This document shows, one piece after another, positions 35,100-43,108 of a DNA stretch of 64,000 nucleotides. The translations under genes and the position numbers were made by a program. The number at the start of each line of letters is the position of its first letter. The first letter of the stretch is position 1. The notes under the pieces were generated by a model. That model saw nothing but the letters and a program-made list of their open reading frames with translations, did no database searches and was not told the DNA's origin. The DNA lies in assembly GCF_010131535.1 (NCBI RefSeq), contig NZ_WUBS01000009.1, positions 62,001 through 126,000 of the forward strand, given 5' to 3'. The stretch is from Acerihabitans arboris. Its GTDB lineage: Bacteria > Pseudomonadota > Gammaproteobacteria > Enterobacterales > Enterobacteriaceae.

Positions 35100-35435
35100 T
35101 TGTCTAATACTATCACTTCATCGATATCGTCCGCTTCGTCGGGAGGCGGGAATGACGTCGCCGCCCAAATCAAGAACATTACCCAACAAATTACCAAGTT
35201 GACGAAGCAATTGAAAACGGTAACCGAATCCAGCGGCCTGACCGCTGAGCAAAAGCAGGAGCAGGAGCAGCTGATACAGGCGCAAATCAAAATGCTGGAA
35301 TCGCAGATCGCCCAACTGCAACAACAGCAGGCCGAGAAAGCGACCGCTACGCAGGAAACTTCCGTGACCGCCGAGGTTAAAGGCGATGGCGTTAATCGCC
35401 CGACCGATGCCAATCAGGTTGATGTCTACATCTGA
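35100..35435 (+). CDS. FlxA-like coiled-coil protein
   Basis: 111 residues starting at TTG 35100. The start is set by a consensus SD AAAGGAGG (35086-35093) six bases upstream; the open frame extends to 35058, but that start has no SD. After a Ser/Gly-rich N-terminus (SNTITSSISSASSGGG) comes a coiled-coil block (about 20-80) with regular heptads: AAQIKNITQQITKLTKQL, then EQKQEQEQLIQAQIKMLES and QIAQLQQQQ. This pattern is the FlxA-like family, short proteins of unknown function that occur widely in enterobacteria. It is an isolated gene with no signal peptide. Confidence 0.78.
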   Translation: MSNTITSSISSASSGGGNDVAAQIKNITQQITKLTKQLKTVTESSGLTAEQKQEQEQLIQAQIKMLESQIAQLQQQQAEKATATQETSVTAEVKGDGVNRPTDANQVDVYI

Positions 35436-35573
35436 TGGGTGCGCGTTACCTCACCCAGCAGGCCGGCTAACCATGCCGGCCCGCTTTCCCCGCGCCCTTC
35501 GTTAACCCTCATGCCTGTACGCTATACTTATCCTTCAATGTGAAAATGTTTATATTGTGCCTATAAAAAACCC

Positions 35574-35635
35574 ATTGGTTCAAAAATCTTGCCATCGATG
35601 TTAAGCCCCGATAAATTGAACTGATTGGTTCAAAA
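35574..35635. promoter_or_regulatory. Direct and inverted repeats upstream of the aldo/keto reductase
   Basis: ATTGGTTCAAAA occurs at 35574 and again at 35624, exactly 50 bases apart. The second copy is part of an inverted repeat TTGAAC-N6-GTTCAA (35616-35633). They lie 60-120 bases before the reductase start and look like operator half-sites for an unknown regulator. Confidence 0.45.
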
Positions 35636-35690
35636 TGGCGGCATGGCTTGCCGTGGTTTTCCAGACACCAAATCAAGAAGAGGAGCTATT

Positions 35691-36557
35691 ATGAGCACGA
35701 TCAACGCAGCGGCCTCAGGGCAGTTTACGCTGGGCGACATTACTATCAACCGGTTGGGTTTCGGCGCCATGCGCATTACCGGCAAGGGAGTCTGGGGCGA
35801 GCCGGAGGACCGGCAATCCGCGCTGGACACCCTGCGGCGTCTGCCGGAACTGGGCATTAATTTCATCGATACGGCCGACAGCTACGGCCCCGACGTCAGT
35901 GAAAACCTGATACGCGAAGCGCTTTATCCCTATGACGGGCTGCTTATCGCCACCAAGGGTGGATTGACGCGGCACGGCCCGAATATCTGGCAGCCGGTCG
36001 GGAGGCCGGAGTATCTACGCCAGGCGGTTTTGATGAGCCTGCGTAAACTCAAGGTGGAACAAATAGGGCTATGGCAATTACACCGGGTGGATGCCAAGGT
36101 TCCGGAAGATGAACAGTTTGACGCCATCGCCCAGATGCAAAAAGAAGGGCTGATCCGCCACGTCGGGTTAAGCGAAGTCAACGTGCAGCAAATCAAGAAC
36201 GCCCAGCGCTTTTTCCCGGTGGTGTCGGTGCAGAATATGTTTAACCTGGTTTCGCGCGGCCACGAGGCCGTACTGGACTATTGTACTGAAAACAATATCG
36301 GTTTTATCCCCTGGTTCCCGTTGGCCGCGGGTGAATTGGCCAATCCGGGTTCCATACTCGATACGCTGGCGAAGGAAAAGGGCTTTACGCCGGGCCAGAT
36401 TGCCTTGGCATGGATATTAAAGCGCAGCCCGGTGATGTTGCCGATCCCGGGTACCGGCAAGGTTAAGCATCTGGAAGAAAACCTGGAGGCAACCCAGGTG
36501 CAGTTAACCGAGGAAGAATTTCGCCTGCTGGACGATCTGGGCCGCAAGCGGCAGTAG
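35691..36557 (+). CDS. Aldo/keto reductase
   Basis: 288 residues from ATG 35691 (SD GAGGAG; the upstream open frame to 35625 has none). An NADPH-dependent oxidoreductase of the TIM-barrel AKR superfamily. Catalytic residues are visible: Asp and Tyr in [11 protein letters not shown], Lys in [10 protein letters not shown] and His in GLWQLHRVD. The cofactor-binding end is [24 protein letters not shown]. It resembles YajO/oxidoreductase-type members (AKR without a named substrate). Repeat elements precede it. Confidence 0.9.
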   Translation: MSTINAAASGQFTLGDITINRLGFGAMRITGKGVWGEPEDRQSALDTLRRLPELGINFIDTADSYGPDVSENLIREALYPYDGLLIATKGGLTRHGPNIWQPVGRPEYLRQAVLMSLRKLKVEQIGLWQLHRVDAKVPEDEQFDAIAQMQKEGLIRHVGLSEVNVQQIKNAQRFFPVVSVQNMFNLVSRGHEAVLDYCTENNIGFIPWFPLAAGELANPGSILDTLAKEKGFTPGQIALAWILKRSPVMLPIPGTGKVKHLEENLEATQVQLTEEEFRLLDDLGRKRQ

Positions 36558-36565
36558 GCTTCTAT

Positions 36566-36591
36566 GCCAGGCGGCGGCCCAACCGCCTGGC
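36566..36591 (+). terminator. Hairpin after the aldo/keto reductase
   Basis: GCCAGGCGG / CCGCCTGGC (36566-36574 with 36583-36591, eight-base loop) starts nine bases after the stop. It has no T-run, so it may be a transcript-stabilising hairpin or a weak terminator. Confidence 0.5.
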
Positions 36592-36706
36592 CATCCGCGT
36601 CCATCCCGGCCGGTGTTTTTATCGGGTGTTTTTAGGGCTCGCGGGCCGGTCGGGCAGCCATAAGCGGACCTTATGTGATACATGGCCGATGTTGGTAATT
36701 ACAGTG

Positions 36707-37271
36707 TTGACATGCCGATGAAAAAGGGTAGATTGGTTATTAACGCAGGCGCAATCAGTTTCGGAAAGTTTATTTAGCCTGTGTTCCAGAAGTTCATGCG
36801 ATAAAGGCTGCGTAGTGGTAAAAATAGTCGTGATTTAACCAATGAGTTTGCCAAACGGCAGACGTCACGACAGCGGTAAGGCCACGTAATAAAGCTTTCC
36901 ATCGCAGAATGGGGGTTTTAAACGATAGCGCGATACAGTAAGGTCTTGTAGTTGAAGTGAATATTCGTGATTGTGGGTTTGTAGCCAAATAATTGAGAAT
37001 ATCACGGAGAAAGTAAGGTCTTGTAACAAAAGTATATATCGCGATGGGTGATGTGCTGTGTTAGTCGGTTGGCGTTTCGGCTGATTAACCCTATTAGTGA
37101 CGGGAATTTTCATTTAGTAATATATCGGAGGACAGCTCGTTATAAATACTTTTTGCTCCCGTGTAAAAATGTACATCGTGTGAAGTTAGTGTTAAAAAAT
37201 TGAAGTAATTAATGTTAAATTCTAAAATCGTAGCACCCTAAAAGCCCTGACCTCACCGTCAGGGCTTTTTC
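36707..37271 (+). ncRNA. Candidate non-coding transcript
   Basis: TTGACA (36707-36712), a 16-base spacer and TAGATT (36729-36734) form a passable sigma-70 promoter. A strong intrinsic terminator ends at about 37271. Between them there is no supported reading frame but there are the degenerate repeats. A transcript of about 530 bases would result. No known RNA family was recognised. Confidence 0.25.
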
Positions 37272-37273
37272 AT
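37241..37273 (+). terminator. Strong intrinsic terminator
   Basis: AAAGCCCTGAC / GTCAGGGCTTT (37241-37251 with 37258-37268), an 11-bp perfect stem with a six-base loop, is followed by T residues; A residues also precede it, so it may work in both directions. The nearest upstream gene ends almost 700 bases away. Confidence 0.85.
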
Positions 37274-37433
37274 TAGAAACCGCATCGCTCATCAGGCGGA
37301 TTATGGGGAACCCGCTTCGCCGGTCAACGGGTGGCGGTTATATATAGAAGCAAATCAGCCGGGCTGAATGTCGGGCACTTTATCGGCATGTTCTACAATG
37401 ATTAAGGCGATGACCTTTTTGGAGACGTTAACT

Positions 37434-38111
37434 ATGAAGCCTTATATCGTTTGTCACATGATGTCCGCCGTGGATGGGCGCAGCCTGACGGACGGCTGGA
37501 ACCTTGACTATGCCGGGGAGTTGTATGAAACCACGGCGGCCACTTTTAAGGCGGATGGCTGGATTTGCGGGCGCGTGACCATGCAGGAGGTATCGCACGG
37601 TACCGATTATCCCAGGGGCCTGGCAAGTACGCCGTTGCCCCGCACCCATTATTTCGCCAGGCGCGATGCCGGACAGTATGCCATAGCCATCGATCCCCGG
37701 GGGCTGGTGGCCTGGAAAAGCAATACCGCCCTCGATTCCCATGTGATCGAAGTGGTGACAAAACAGGTTTCCGATGACTTTTTGGCGTACCTGCGATCCA
37801 TCGAGGTGTCATATGTGTTCGGCGGCGAGTCGGAAATCAATCTGGCGGCGGTGGTCGAACTGCTGGCCGCCGAGTTGGGCGTCAAGCGGTTGATTGTCGA
37901 GGGTGGCGCCCACGTCAGCGGTGCATTTGTCAACGCGGGCCTGGTGGATGAGGTCAGCGTGCTGATCCTGCCGCTGGTGGACGGCCGTCCCGGCCATCCG
38001 TCCTCTTTTGAGATAGCCAGGGAAGCGTGGAAAACGCCCAATTACCTCAGGCTAGCGTCGGTGGAAAAAACCGATCACGACGGGGTTTGGCTGCGTTATA
38101 CCAAAGTCTAG
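37434..38111 (+). CDS. RibD C-terminal-domain (DHFR-fold) reductase
   Basis: 225 residues from ATG 37434. The fold is that of the RibD reductase domain/dihydrofolate-reductase-like family: opening PYIVCHMMSAVDGRSLTDGW, the GWICGRVTMQEV strand-helix, VSYVFGGES and the conserved LIVEGGAHVSGAFVNAGLVDEVSVLILPLVDG near the C-terminus (NADPH-binding and subunit contacts). The deaminase half of RibD is absent, so it is not the riboflavin enzyme itself. Stand-alone members are reductases of unknown substrate. It is monocistronic, after the AT-rich island. Confidence 0.87.
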   Translation: MKPYIVCHMMSAVDGRSLTDGWNLDYAGELYETTAATFKADGWICGRVTMQEVSHGTDYPRGLASTPLPRTHYFARRDAGQYAIAIDPRGLVAWKSNTALDSHVIEVVTKQVSDDFLAYLRSIEVSYVFGGESEINLAAVVELLAAELGVKRLIVEGGAHVSGAFVNAGLVDEVSVLILPLVDGRPGHPSSFEIAREAWKTPNYLRLASVEKTDHDGVWLRYTKV

Positions 38112-38175
38112 CCCGGTGGGTAAAACGGGCTGGAGCGGCACGTTTTACCCGCGACGCGGGTTAACGCGCCTTTCT

Positions 38176-39627
38176 TCATCTTGGCAAAATGTCTTTATAG
38201 ATATGGCCTGCCTTCATGATCACCACAAAGTTCCTGGCCGGATCCTCGATAAGCTTGATATTTTCCAGCGGATCGCCGTCCACCAGCAGCAGGTCCGCCA
38301 GCGAGCCTTCCTCCACAGTGCCCAGCCGGCCGGGATAGGGATTGATAAACCCGGACAGCGCCATCAGTTCGCCGTTGTCGCCGGTGGCCATCTTCAGCGT
38401 TTCCGCCGGGGTGTACCAACGCACCAGCTTAGCCAACTGCGCGCCCTGGCGGCTGGCCACCCGCGGGTCGAACAGCGCGTCGGTGCCAAAGGCGGTCTTG
38501 ATATGGTATTTCCTGGCGAGTTTATAGGCATTGTCGGTGCCGGCGAATACTTCGAGGGCCTTTTGCCTGGATAGCGGCGTCGGCATCGGCGAGGCGTCCT
38601 CGTCGTCGAGCAGCGGCTGGGTGCTTAGCCATATGCCCTTATCCGCCAGTAATCTGGCGGTAGGCTCATCCATTAACTGGCCGTGCTCGATGCATTTGAC
38701 TCCCGCGTCCACCGCCTGGCGGATTGCCGCCGGGGTATAGGCGTGTACGGTAACATAGGTGCCCCAGTTGGCGGCGGCTTCCACCGCGGCACGGATTTCC
38801 GGTTCGGTATATTGTACCGATTCAATGGGATTATACTGCGAGGACACCCCGCCGCCGCCCATCAGCTTGATTTGGCTGGCGCCCTGGCGTAACTGCTCCC
38901 TGGCCCTGAGGCGAACTTCGTCGGGGCTGTCGGCAATGGCGGCAATGCCCTCTTGTTCAGAATGACTCAATGGGCCCCCCGGCCGGCGGGGCAGTTCAAA
39001 CATAAACCTGAAGTCGCCATGGCCCGAGGTTTGCGAGATAAACGCGCCGGACGGGTAAATGCGCGGGCCTTCAATCACCCCTTCGTCGATGGCGCGCTTC
39101 AGGCCGAACACGGGGCCGCCAAGATCGCGCACGGTGGTAAACCCGCGCATCAACGTCTCGCCGGCCTCATGCGCCGCCCGCAGCTGCAGGTAGGCCGGGC
39201 TGGCGGTCATCAGTAACATTTGCGGCGTTGCCGCCATGAACGCGTGCCAGTGCGCATCGATAAGACCCGGCATCAGCACCCGCCCGTTGCCGGCGATGAC
39301 CTGTGCACGGTCGGAATTATCCACGGCGATGGGGTCGGCCGAAATGCGCGAGACGACGCCGTCCTTGACCAATACGTTGGCCGGCCCCGAGAGGGCGGTA
39401 TTTTTACCGTCAAAGATACGGACATCCTGAAATAAGGTGACTTCGTGATTGACCGACGGCGGCGCGGCCTCGCCGGGTATGACAAAATCGCCTTCATCCG
39501 CCAGGGCGGCATAGGAAAAAAAACAGAGCACGCCCGCCAGGATTAGCCAAGGGTATTTAGTTAAATTGCCGCCAACCGCCGCAACGGCATGGGGCCGGGG
39601 GAATTGCCTATTTATTGTTAAGCTCAT
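38176..39627 (-). CDS. Exported amidohydrolase-family protein
   Basis: 483 residues. A hydrophobic N-terminal segment (about 25-43, WLILAGVLCFFSYAALA) is probably a signal peptide after a long basic leader, or a membrane anchor. The metal-dependent hydrolase motifs are in order: PGLIDAHWHAF (H-x-H), QIKLMGGGG (the lysine that is carboxylated in imidazolonepropionase-like dipeptidases), YVTVHAYTP, CIEHGQLMDE and KTAFGTDALF (Asp). It belongs to the imidazolonepropionase/Xaa-Pro-dipeptidase-like branch, which includes periplasmic prolidases and organophosphate-active enzymes. The substrate is unknown. The closest ATG to the signal segment is the chosen one at 39627. Confidence 0.87.
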   Translation of the reverse strand: MSLTINRQFPRPHAVAAVGGNLTKYPWLILAGVLCFFSYAALADEGDFVIPGEAAPPSVNHEVTLFQDVRIFDGKNTALSGPANVLVKDGVVSRISADPIAVDNSDRAQVIAGNGRVLMPGLIDAHWHAFMAATPQMLLMTASPAYLQLRAAHEAGETLMRGFTTVRDLGGPVFGLKRAIDEGVIEGPRIYPSGAFISQTSGHGDFRFMFELPRRPGGPLSHSEQEGIAAIADSPDEVRLRAREQLRQGASQIKLMGGGGVSSQYNPIESVQYTEPEIRAAVEAAANWGTYVTVHAYTPAAIRQAVDAGVKCIEHGQLMDEPTARLLADKGIWLSTQPLLDDEDASPMPTPLSRQKALEVFAGTDNAYKLARKYHIKTAFGTDALFDPRVASRQGAQLAKLVRWYTPAETLKMATGDNGELMALSGFINPYPGRLGTVEEGSLADLLLVDGDPLENIKLIEDPARNFVVIMKAGHIYKDILPR

Positions 39628-40259
39628 GGTTATCGATCCTTAAGGATATTTTCATCGGGGCGTTCGGCGGGTGAGGGAATTAAAAATGCCGTTACTCAAG
39701 TAACTATGTCACGTCGCCGTATCTCCGGCTTTAGCCATATGCCGTATTTGGGATCTGGTGCGCATTATAAATAAGGGTGTTTTTTTAGCTGGCGCCGGTG
39801 TTGAAAAATAAATTCTTGAACTGTTAGGTTAAATAATAAATCACCATATGAGTAATGCTGGAGTTTTTTAGTCATTATGCATGATATAGTTTATACATTT
39901 TAATCGAATAGTTTTTATTATAAATAATTTTCATCTCACCAAATAAGGTGGAATAAGGCCCTCTCAGGCCGGATTTCCATAATCAACCGGTTGATGCTGC
40001 TGAGCATCGCCTGGCGTAAATGAGGGGCTATTTGGTTAACCAATAAACGCGGGTATCCCGAGGTTCTGATAATTATTCCCTGGGGTATTTTATAAAAAAT
40101 ATTGCTCAATTAATCCTGCTCTTATTGCACGGGCAGCCGGGATCAGACAGTTTTATTAACCACTGCACCATTCTGCATGGGCTAATATCCTGGCCATGAC
40201 TCAGGCCATCATAGACGTTGGCCGGGCGTGCATAAGAGAGCCATTCTGGCGCCTGCCGG
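39628..40259. other. Gene-free AT-rich region
   Basis: About 630 bases, distinctly AT-rich around 39770-39930. It separates two leftward genes. No SD-supported reading frame, terminator hairpin or repeat of note was seen. Confidence 0.5.
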
Positions 40260-41072
40260 CTAGATAAACTCCGGCGGATGCACATGGGAAAACACCACGC
40301 ATTCGTCATACTGTTCCTGTAACGGTATGGTTTCCGCCTCGAATGCGTGGTGATAGGCAATCAGCCCGGCCGGGATGTTTTTATAGGCTATCTGCGCAAA
40401 AGCCTCGCGGTCGTGGTGATAGTCCTCGATGGCATTTTCATCATGGATATCAAAGGAAAATCGCTCCAGGGTGTTATGGCAGGCCGTTCCCGAAGATGCC
40501 ATAAGGGCAATGGAGTGAATGTCCAACCGGCGCTCCCGGAGGTTTTCGGCGGTAGATTTCAGCCGCAGGGAGGGGCATTCCGCGCTGCCGTTTTTCTTGA
40601 TATGCAGGTTATGCATTAAGACCAGGATATTGCGTCCGGGCAGTTTTTTCCGGATAAGCATGATGGCCTTCGCCATATATTTGTCCCGCAGGGCGAAGTA
40701 TCCGGCCTGCGCCTTGATGGCATGGTAGACATCTGCCTGCGCCTGTCTTTCCGACCGCCAGCAAACGCCCGGCGGGAAAGTAAGGATATGGCGACGTGGA
40801 ATGACGTCCGCCCCCAGGCAGATTATATTCTTCTCCCGGGCGCAGGAGAGCAGGCCAAGCATTTCCCGGGTCTGATGGACTTTAGGAAAATTTTCCAGCT
40901 GTTGCCGCGGGGTGTCGCCCAAAAGAAACGAGATATACATACCGAGGCTGTCAGCTTCAAATATCAGGATAGAACCGGGCGCTGACAGGGTCTTGATATA
41001 ATGGCATTTGAAAGAGGTGAATTCAGAAACGCCGTGAATTGATTCGCCAATCATGATGATTTTATTTTCCAT
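40260..41072 (-). CDS. Erythromycin-esterase-like protein, short form
   Basis: 270 residues. It matches the erythromycin esterase superfamily: MIGESIHGVSEFTSFKCHYIKTL carries the conserved G-E-x-x-H-G and E..F..K pattern, FEADSLGMYISFLLG follows, and the second conserved block is RDKYMAKAIMLIRKK with LVLMHNLHIKK (His-Asn-x-His). Family members are usually 390-450 residues; this one lacks much of the C-terminal helical region. Base composition is somewhat more AT-rich than the neighbours. The function is unknown; antibiotic resistance should not be assumed. It is isolated, with long non-coding flanks on both sides. Confidence 0.65.
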   Translation of the reverse strand: MENKIIMIGESIHGVSEFTSFKCHYIKTLSAPGSILIFEADSLGMYISFLLGDTPRQQLENFPKVHQTREMLGLLSCAREKNIICLGADVIPRRHILTFPPGVCWRSERQAQADVYHAIKAQAGYFALRDKYMAKAIMLIRKKLPGRNILVLMHNLHIKKNGSAECPSLRLKSTAENLRERRLDIHSIALMASSGTACHNTLERFSFDIHDENAIEDYHHDREAFAQIAYKNIPAGLIAYHHAFEAETIPLQEQYDECVVFSHVHPPEFI

Positions 41073-41693
41073 TTCCCAAGTTCCAAATAATAAAGTGTAA
41101 ATGTCAGCTTATTATTATAACCGACTGAGTGATGGCGCAGCTGTACCTGTTTGGTTAAATCAGATAATAGAATAATCCACTGCCGTCGTAAATAGTCGGT
41201 TTATCTTTTTCGGCGAATTCTAAAGAGCGCTCTCATTTATCCGGAAGCCCCGAGCATGGCAGATTATCATTAAGGATATCATTAAAGAAATATATTTAAT
41301 AAATACCTCATCATCATGACATTCCGCGATCCCGCCCTGAAAACCGACGGCGGCCCTAATCTTAAGTTATGACGATATGTGCCGCTACAGCCTCAGTGAG
41401 GCAGCGGCTTTCCCCAGCCTTAGCCGGCCTGGGCGGGGACGCCGGCAAATACGTCGTCTCCGCGCCCCTGAGGCCGGTAACCGGGGGGAGCAGCGTGGCT
41501 TGGCGCGTGTTGATAGCGGAATAATCGTCGGAATAATAACCGGACCGCTATTGCCAGCGAGACAGGCGAATGGGACAATCGGCGCCCCTCTGGCAGGGCG
41601 CGGTGGCGCCGCGGGCAAACCAGGAGGTGGCTTATTTCCGGCAATACTGTTTTTTGGCAACACTGTTTTTGAACATAATGGTTATTTTAAATA
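41073..41693. other. Gene-free region upstream of the beta-lactamase-fold gene
   Basis: About 620 bases between divergent genes. It contains two 15-base near-identical copies, GGCAAYACTGTTTTT at 41640 and 41656, just before the downstream gene. A 105-codon frame at 41377 has no SD or family resemblance. Nothing else was recognised. Confidence 0.5.
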
Positions 41694-42920
41694 ATGATAA
41701 AAAATATAATAACAATTTTGTTGATGCTGTTTGGCGCCTTTATCCTGTGCGCCTGCGCCACCCTGTCCAGCATGCCGATTGACAACGTAAAAGTGGCGGG
41801 CCGGGAGTCGGCTGCCCATGGCGATTTAAAAACCCAGGTGGACAATCTGGCGCTGCCCCTGCTTGCCGCCGGTCAAACGCCCGGCCTGGTGGTCGGCGTG
41901 CTGCGGCCCGATGGTGAAAAATTCACCTTTGGTTATGGTGTTACCGATAAGCCGCAGGGTGTTGACATCCGCGGCGATACGTTGTTTGCCGTCGGGTCGG
42001 TAAGCAAGGGTTTTATTGCCGAGGTGACGGTGGTGCTGGTCCATAAAGGGGTGCTGCGCTGGGATGAAACGCTGGACACCTTATTGCCCTCTAGCGTACC
42101 GCTGAGCGCCGACGCGCGCAAAATCACCCTGCTGCAATTAGTCACCCACACGTCCGGCCTGCCCCGGCAAATGCTTTCCGTCGAGATATTAAGTTCTTTC
42201 ATACATTATTTATTTACCGGCGAGAATTTTTACCGGTCGCTGGATAATGAGAAGGTCATGGATTTCCTGGCCGATTTTCAACGGCCCGCAAGCGTGCAGC
42301 CGCGTTATTCCAATCTGGGTTATGCGTTGCTGGATTATATTCTGCAGCACCGCACCGGGAAACAGGTCAACCAGCTGCTGGCGGAAAATATTACCGGGCC
42401 GCTGGGCCTGGAACATACCAGCTACAATGCCCGGTTGCTGCCGGGCTATCCGCGGCGGGCAATCGGCCACGCGGGCGATCAGCCTAAGTTTATCCGCCGC
42501 GGGCAGGTGGTGCCCGACTGGCATTTTTCATCGTTTATGGTGGGCGCCGCCGGCCTTTATACCAATGCCGACGATCTCCTGACCTATGCCCAGGCGCATA
42601 TGCGTCCCACCGGTAATCCCGCCCTTGACTCGGCGCTGCGGGACTCCCTGACCGTGCGTTATGACCGAACCCGTCAAGCCGCGGCGCTTGCCTGGATCGT
42701 GGATGATATCGGCAGCCAGAAAATCACCTACCAGGTCGGTTTTATCGGCGGTTACTCCAGCTATATCGGGCTGGATACCCGGCATAAAATCGCGGTGGTG
42801 GTGCTGCAAAACAGCTTTAACTGGACCAATAATATCGGCCATCGCCTACTGCAGCGCATGGGCGAGGCGGAGGACGAAAAAGCCCGGGCGGCGCAAGGCC
42901 GCGCCGGCGTCCACCCCTGA
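41694..42920 (+). CDS. Beta-lactamase-fold serine hydrolase, predicted lipoprotein
   Basis: 408 residues. The N-terminus is a lipoprotein signal (MIKNIITILLMLFGAFILCAC, Cys21 as the likely lipidated residue). The penicillin-recognising fold of class C/esterase-type members follows: S-V-S-K in FAVGSVSKGF (Ser nucleophile and Lys), Y-S-N in RYSNLGYALL, and a late YQVGFIGGYSS in place of the K-T-G motif. The altered last motif suggests an esterase or peptidase rather than a true beta-lactamase. The SD is weak. It is monocistronic. Confidence 0.83.
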   Translation: MIKNIITILLMLFGAFILCACATLSSMPIDNVKVAGRESAAHGDLKTQVDNLALPLLAAGQTPGLVVGVLRPDGEKFTFGYGVTDKPQGVDIRGDTLFAVGSVSKGFIAEVTVVLVHKGVLRWDETLDTLLPSSVPLSADARKITLLQLVTHTSGLPRQMLSVEILSSFIHYLFTGENFYRSLDNEKVMDFLADFQRPASVQPRYSNLGYALLDYILQHRTGKQVNQLLAENITGPLGLEHTSYNARLLPGYPRRAIGHAGDQPKFIRRGQVVPDWHFSSFMVGAAGLYTNADDLLTYAQAHMRPTGNPALDSALRDSLTVRYDRTRQAAALAWIVDDIGSQKITYQVGFIGGYSSYIGLDTRHKIAVVVLQNSFNWTNNIGHRLLQRMGEAEDEKARAAQGRAGVHP

Positions 42921-43108
42921 CCCGCTGCCATTCGGAACGCCAATATCTTATTGCCCTTTTTTAATCACCAGGCACGTATCGGCGTGCGTGTCGTCACTGG
43001 CGGGTTTCGCCGGCTTGGCATATACCTAACGGTATATTGTTTAACCAGCCTTATCTTCGGCGCAGTCGGGACGGCGGAGCGTCCCGGCGGATAATAAGGG
43101 TATTTTTC

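Larger units (their letters stand above)
36592..37433. repeat. AT-rich gene-free island with degenerate repeats
   Basis: About 840 bases without a supported gene and clearly more AT-rich than the flanks. AGTAAGGTCTTGTA occurs at 36937 and 37012 (75 bases apart), in each case followed by AAGT and an ATAT.CG.GAT.G.GGG-like tail. Weaker copies start near 36875 (GGTAAGG..CGTA) and 36817. On the minus strand the copies read as L-x-L-Q-D-L-T peptide repeats within a short frame, but no SD or known family supports translation. A promoter-like TTGACA (36707-36712) and the terminator at 37241 bracket the repeats. Confidence 0.55.

Noticed and set aside
36794-37113. Two short minus-strand frames with L-Q-D-L-T repeats
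   Set aside because: No SD or start context and no family; kept only as a note to the repeat island, since the periodicity comes from the DNA repeats.
41377-41694. 105-codon frame before the beta-lactamase-fold gene
   Set aside because: No SD, low-complexity Gly/Arg composition and no homology.
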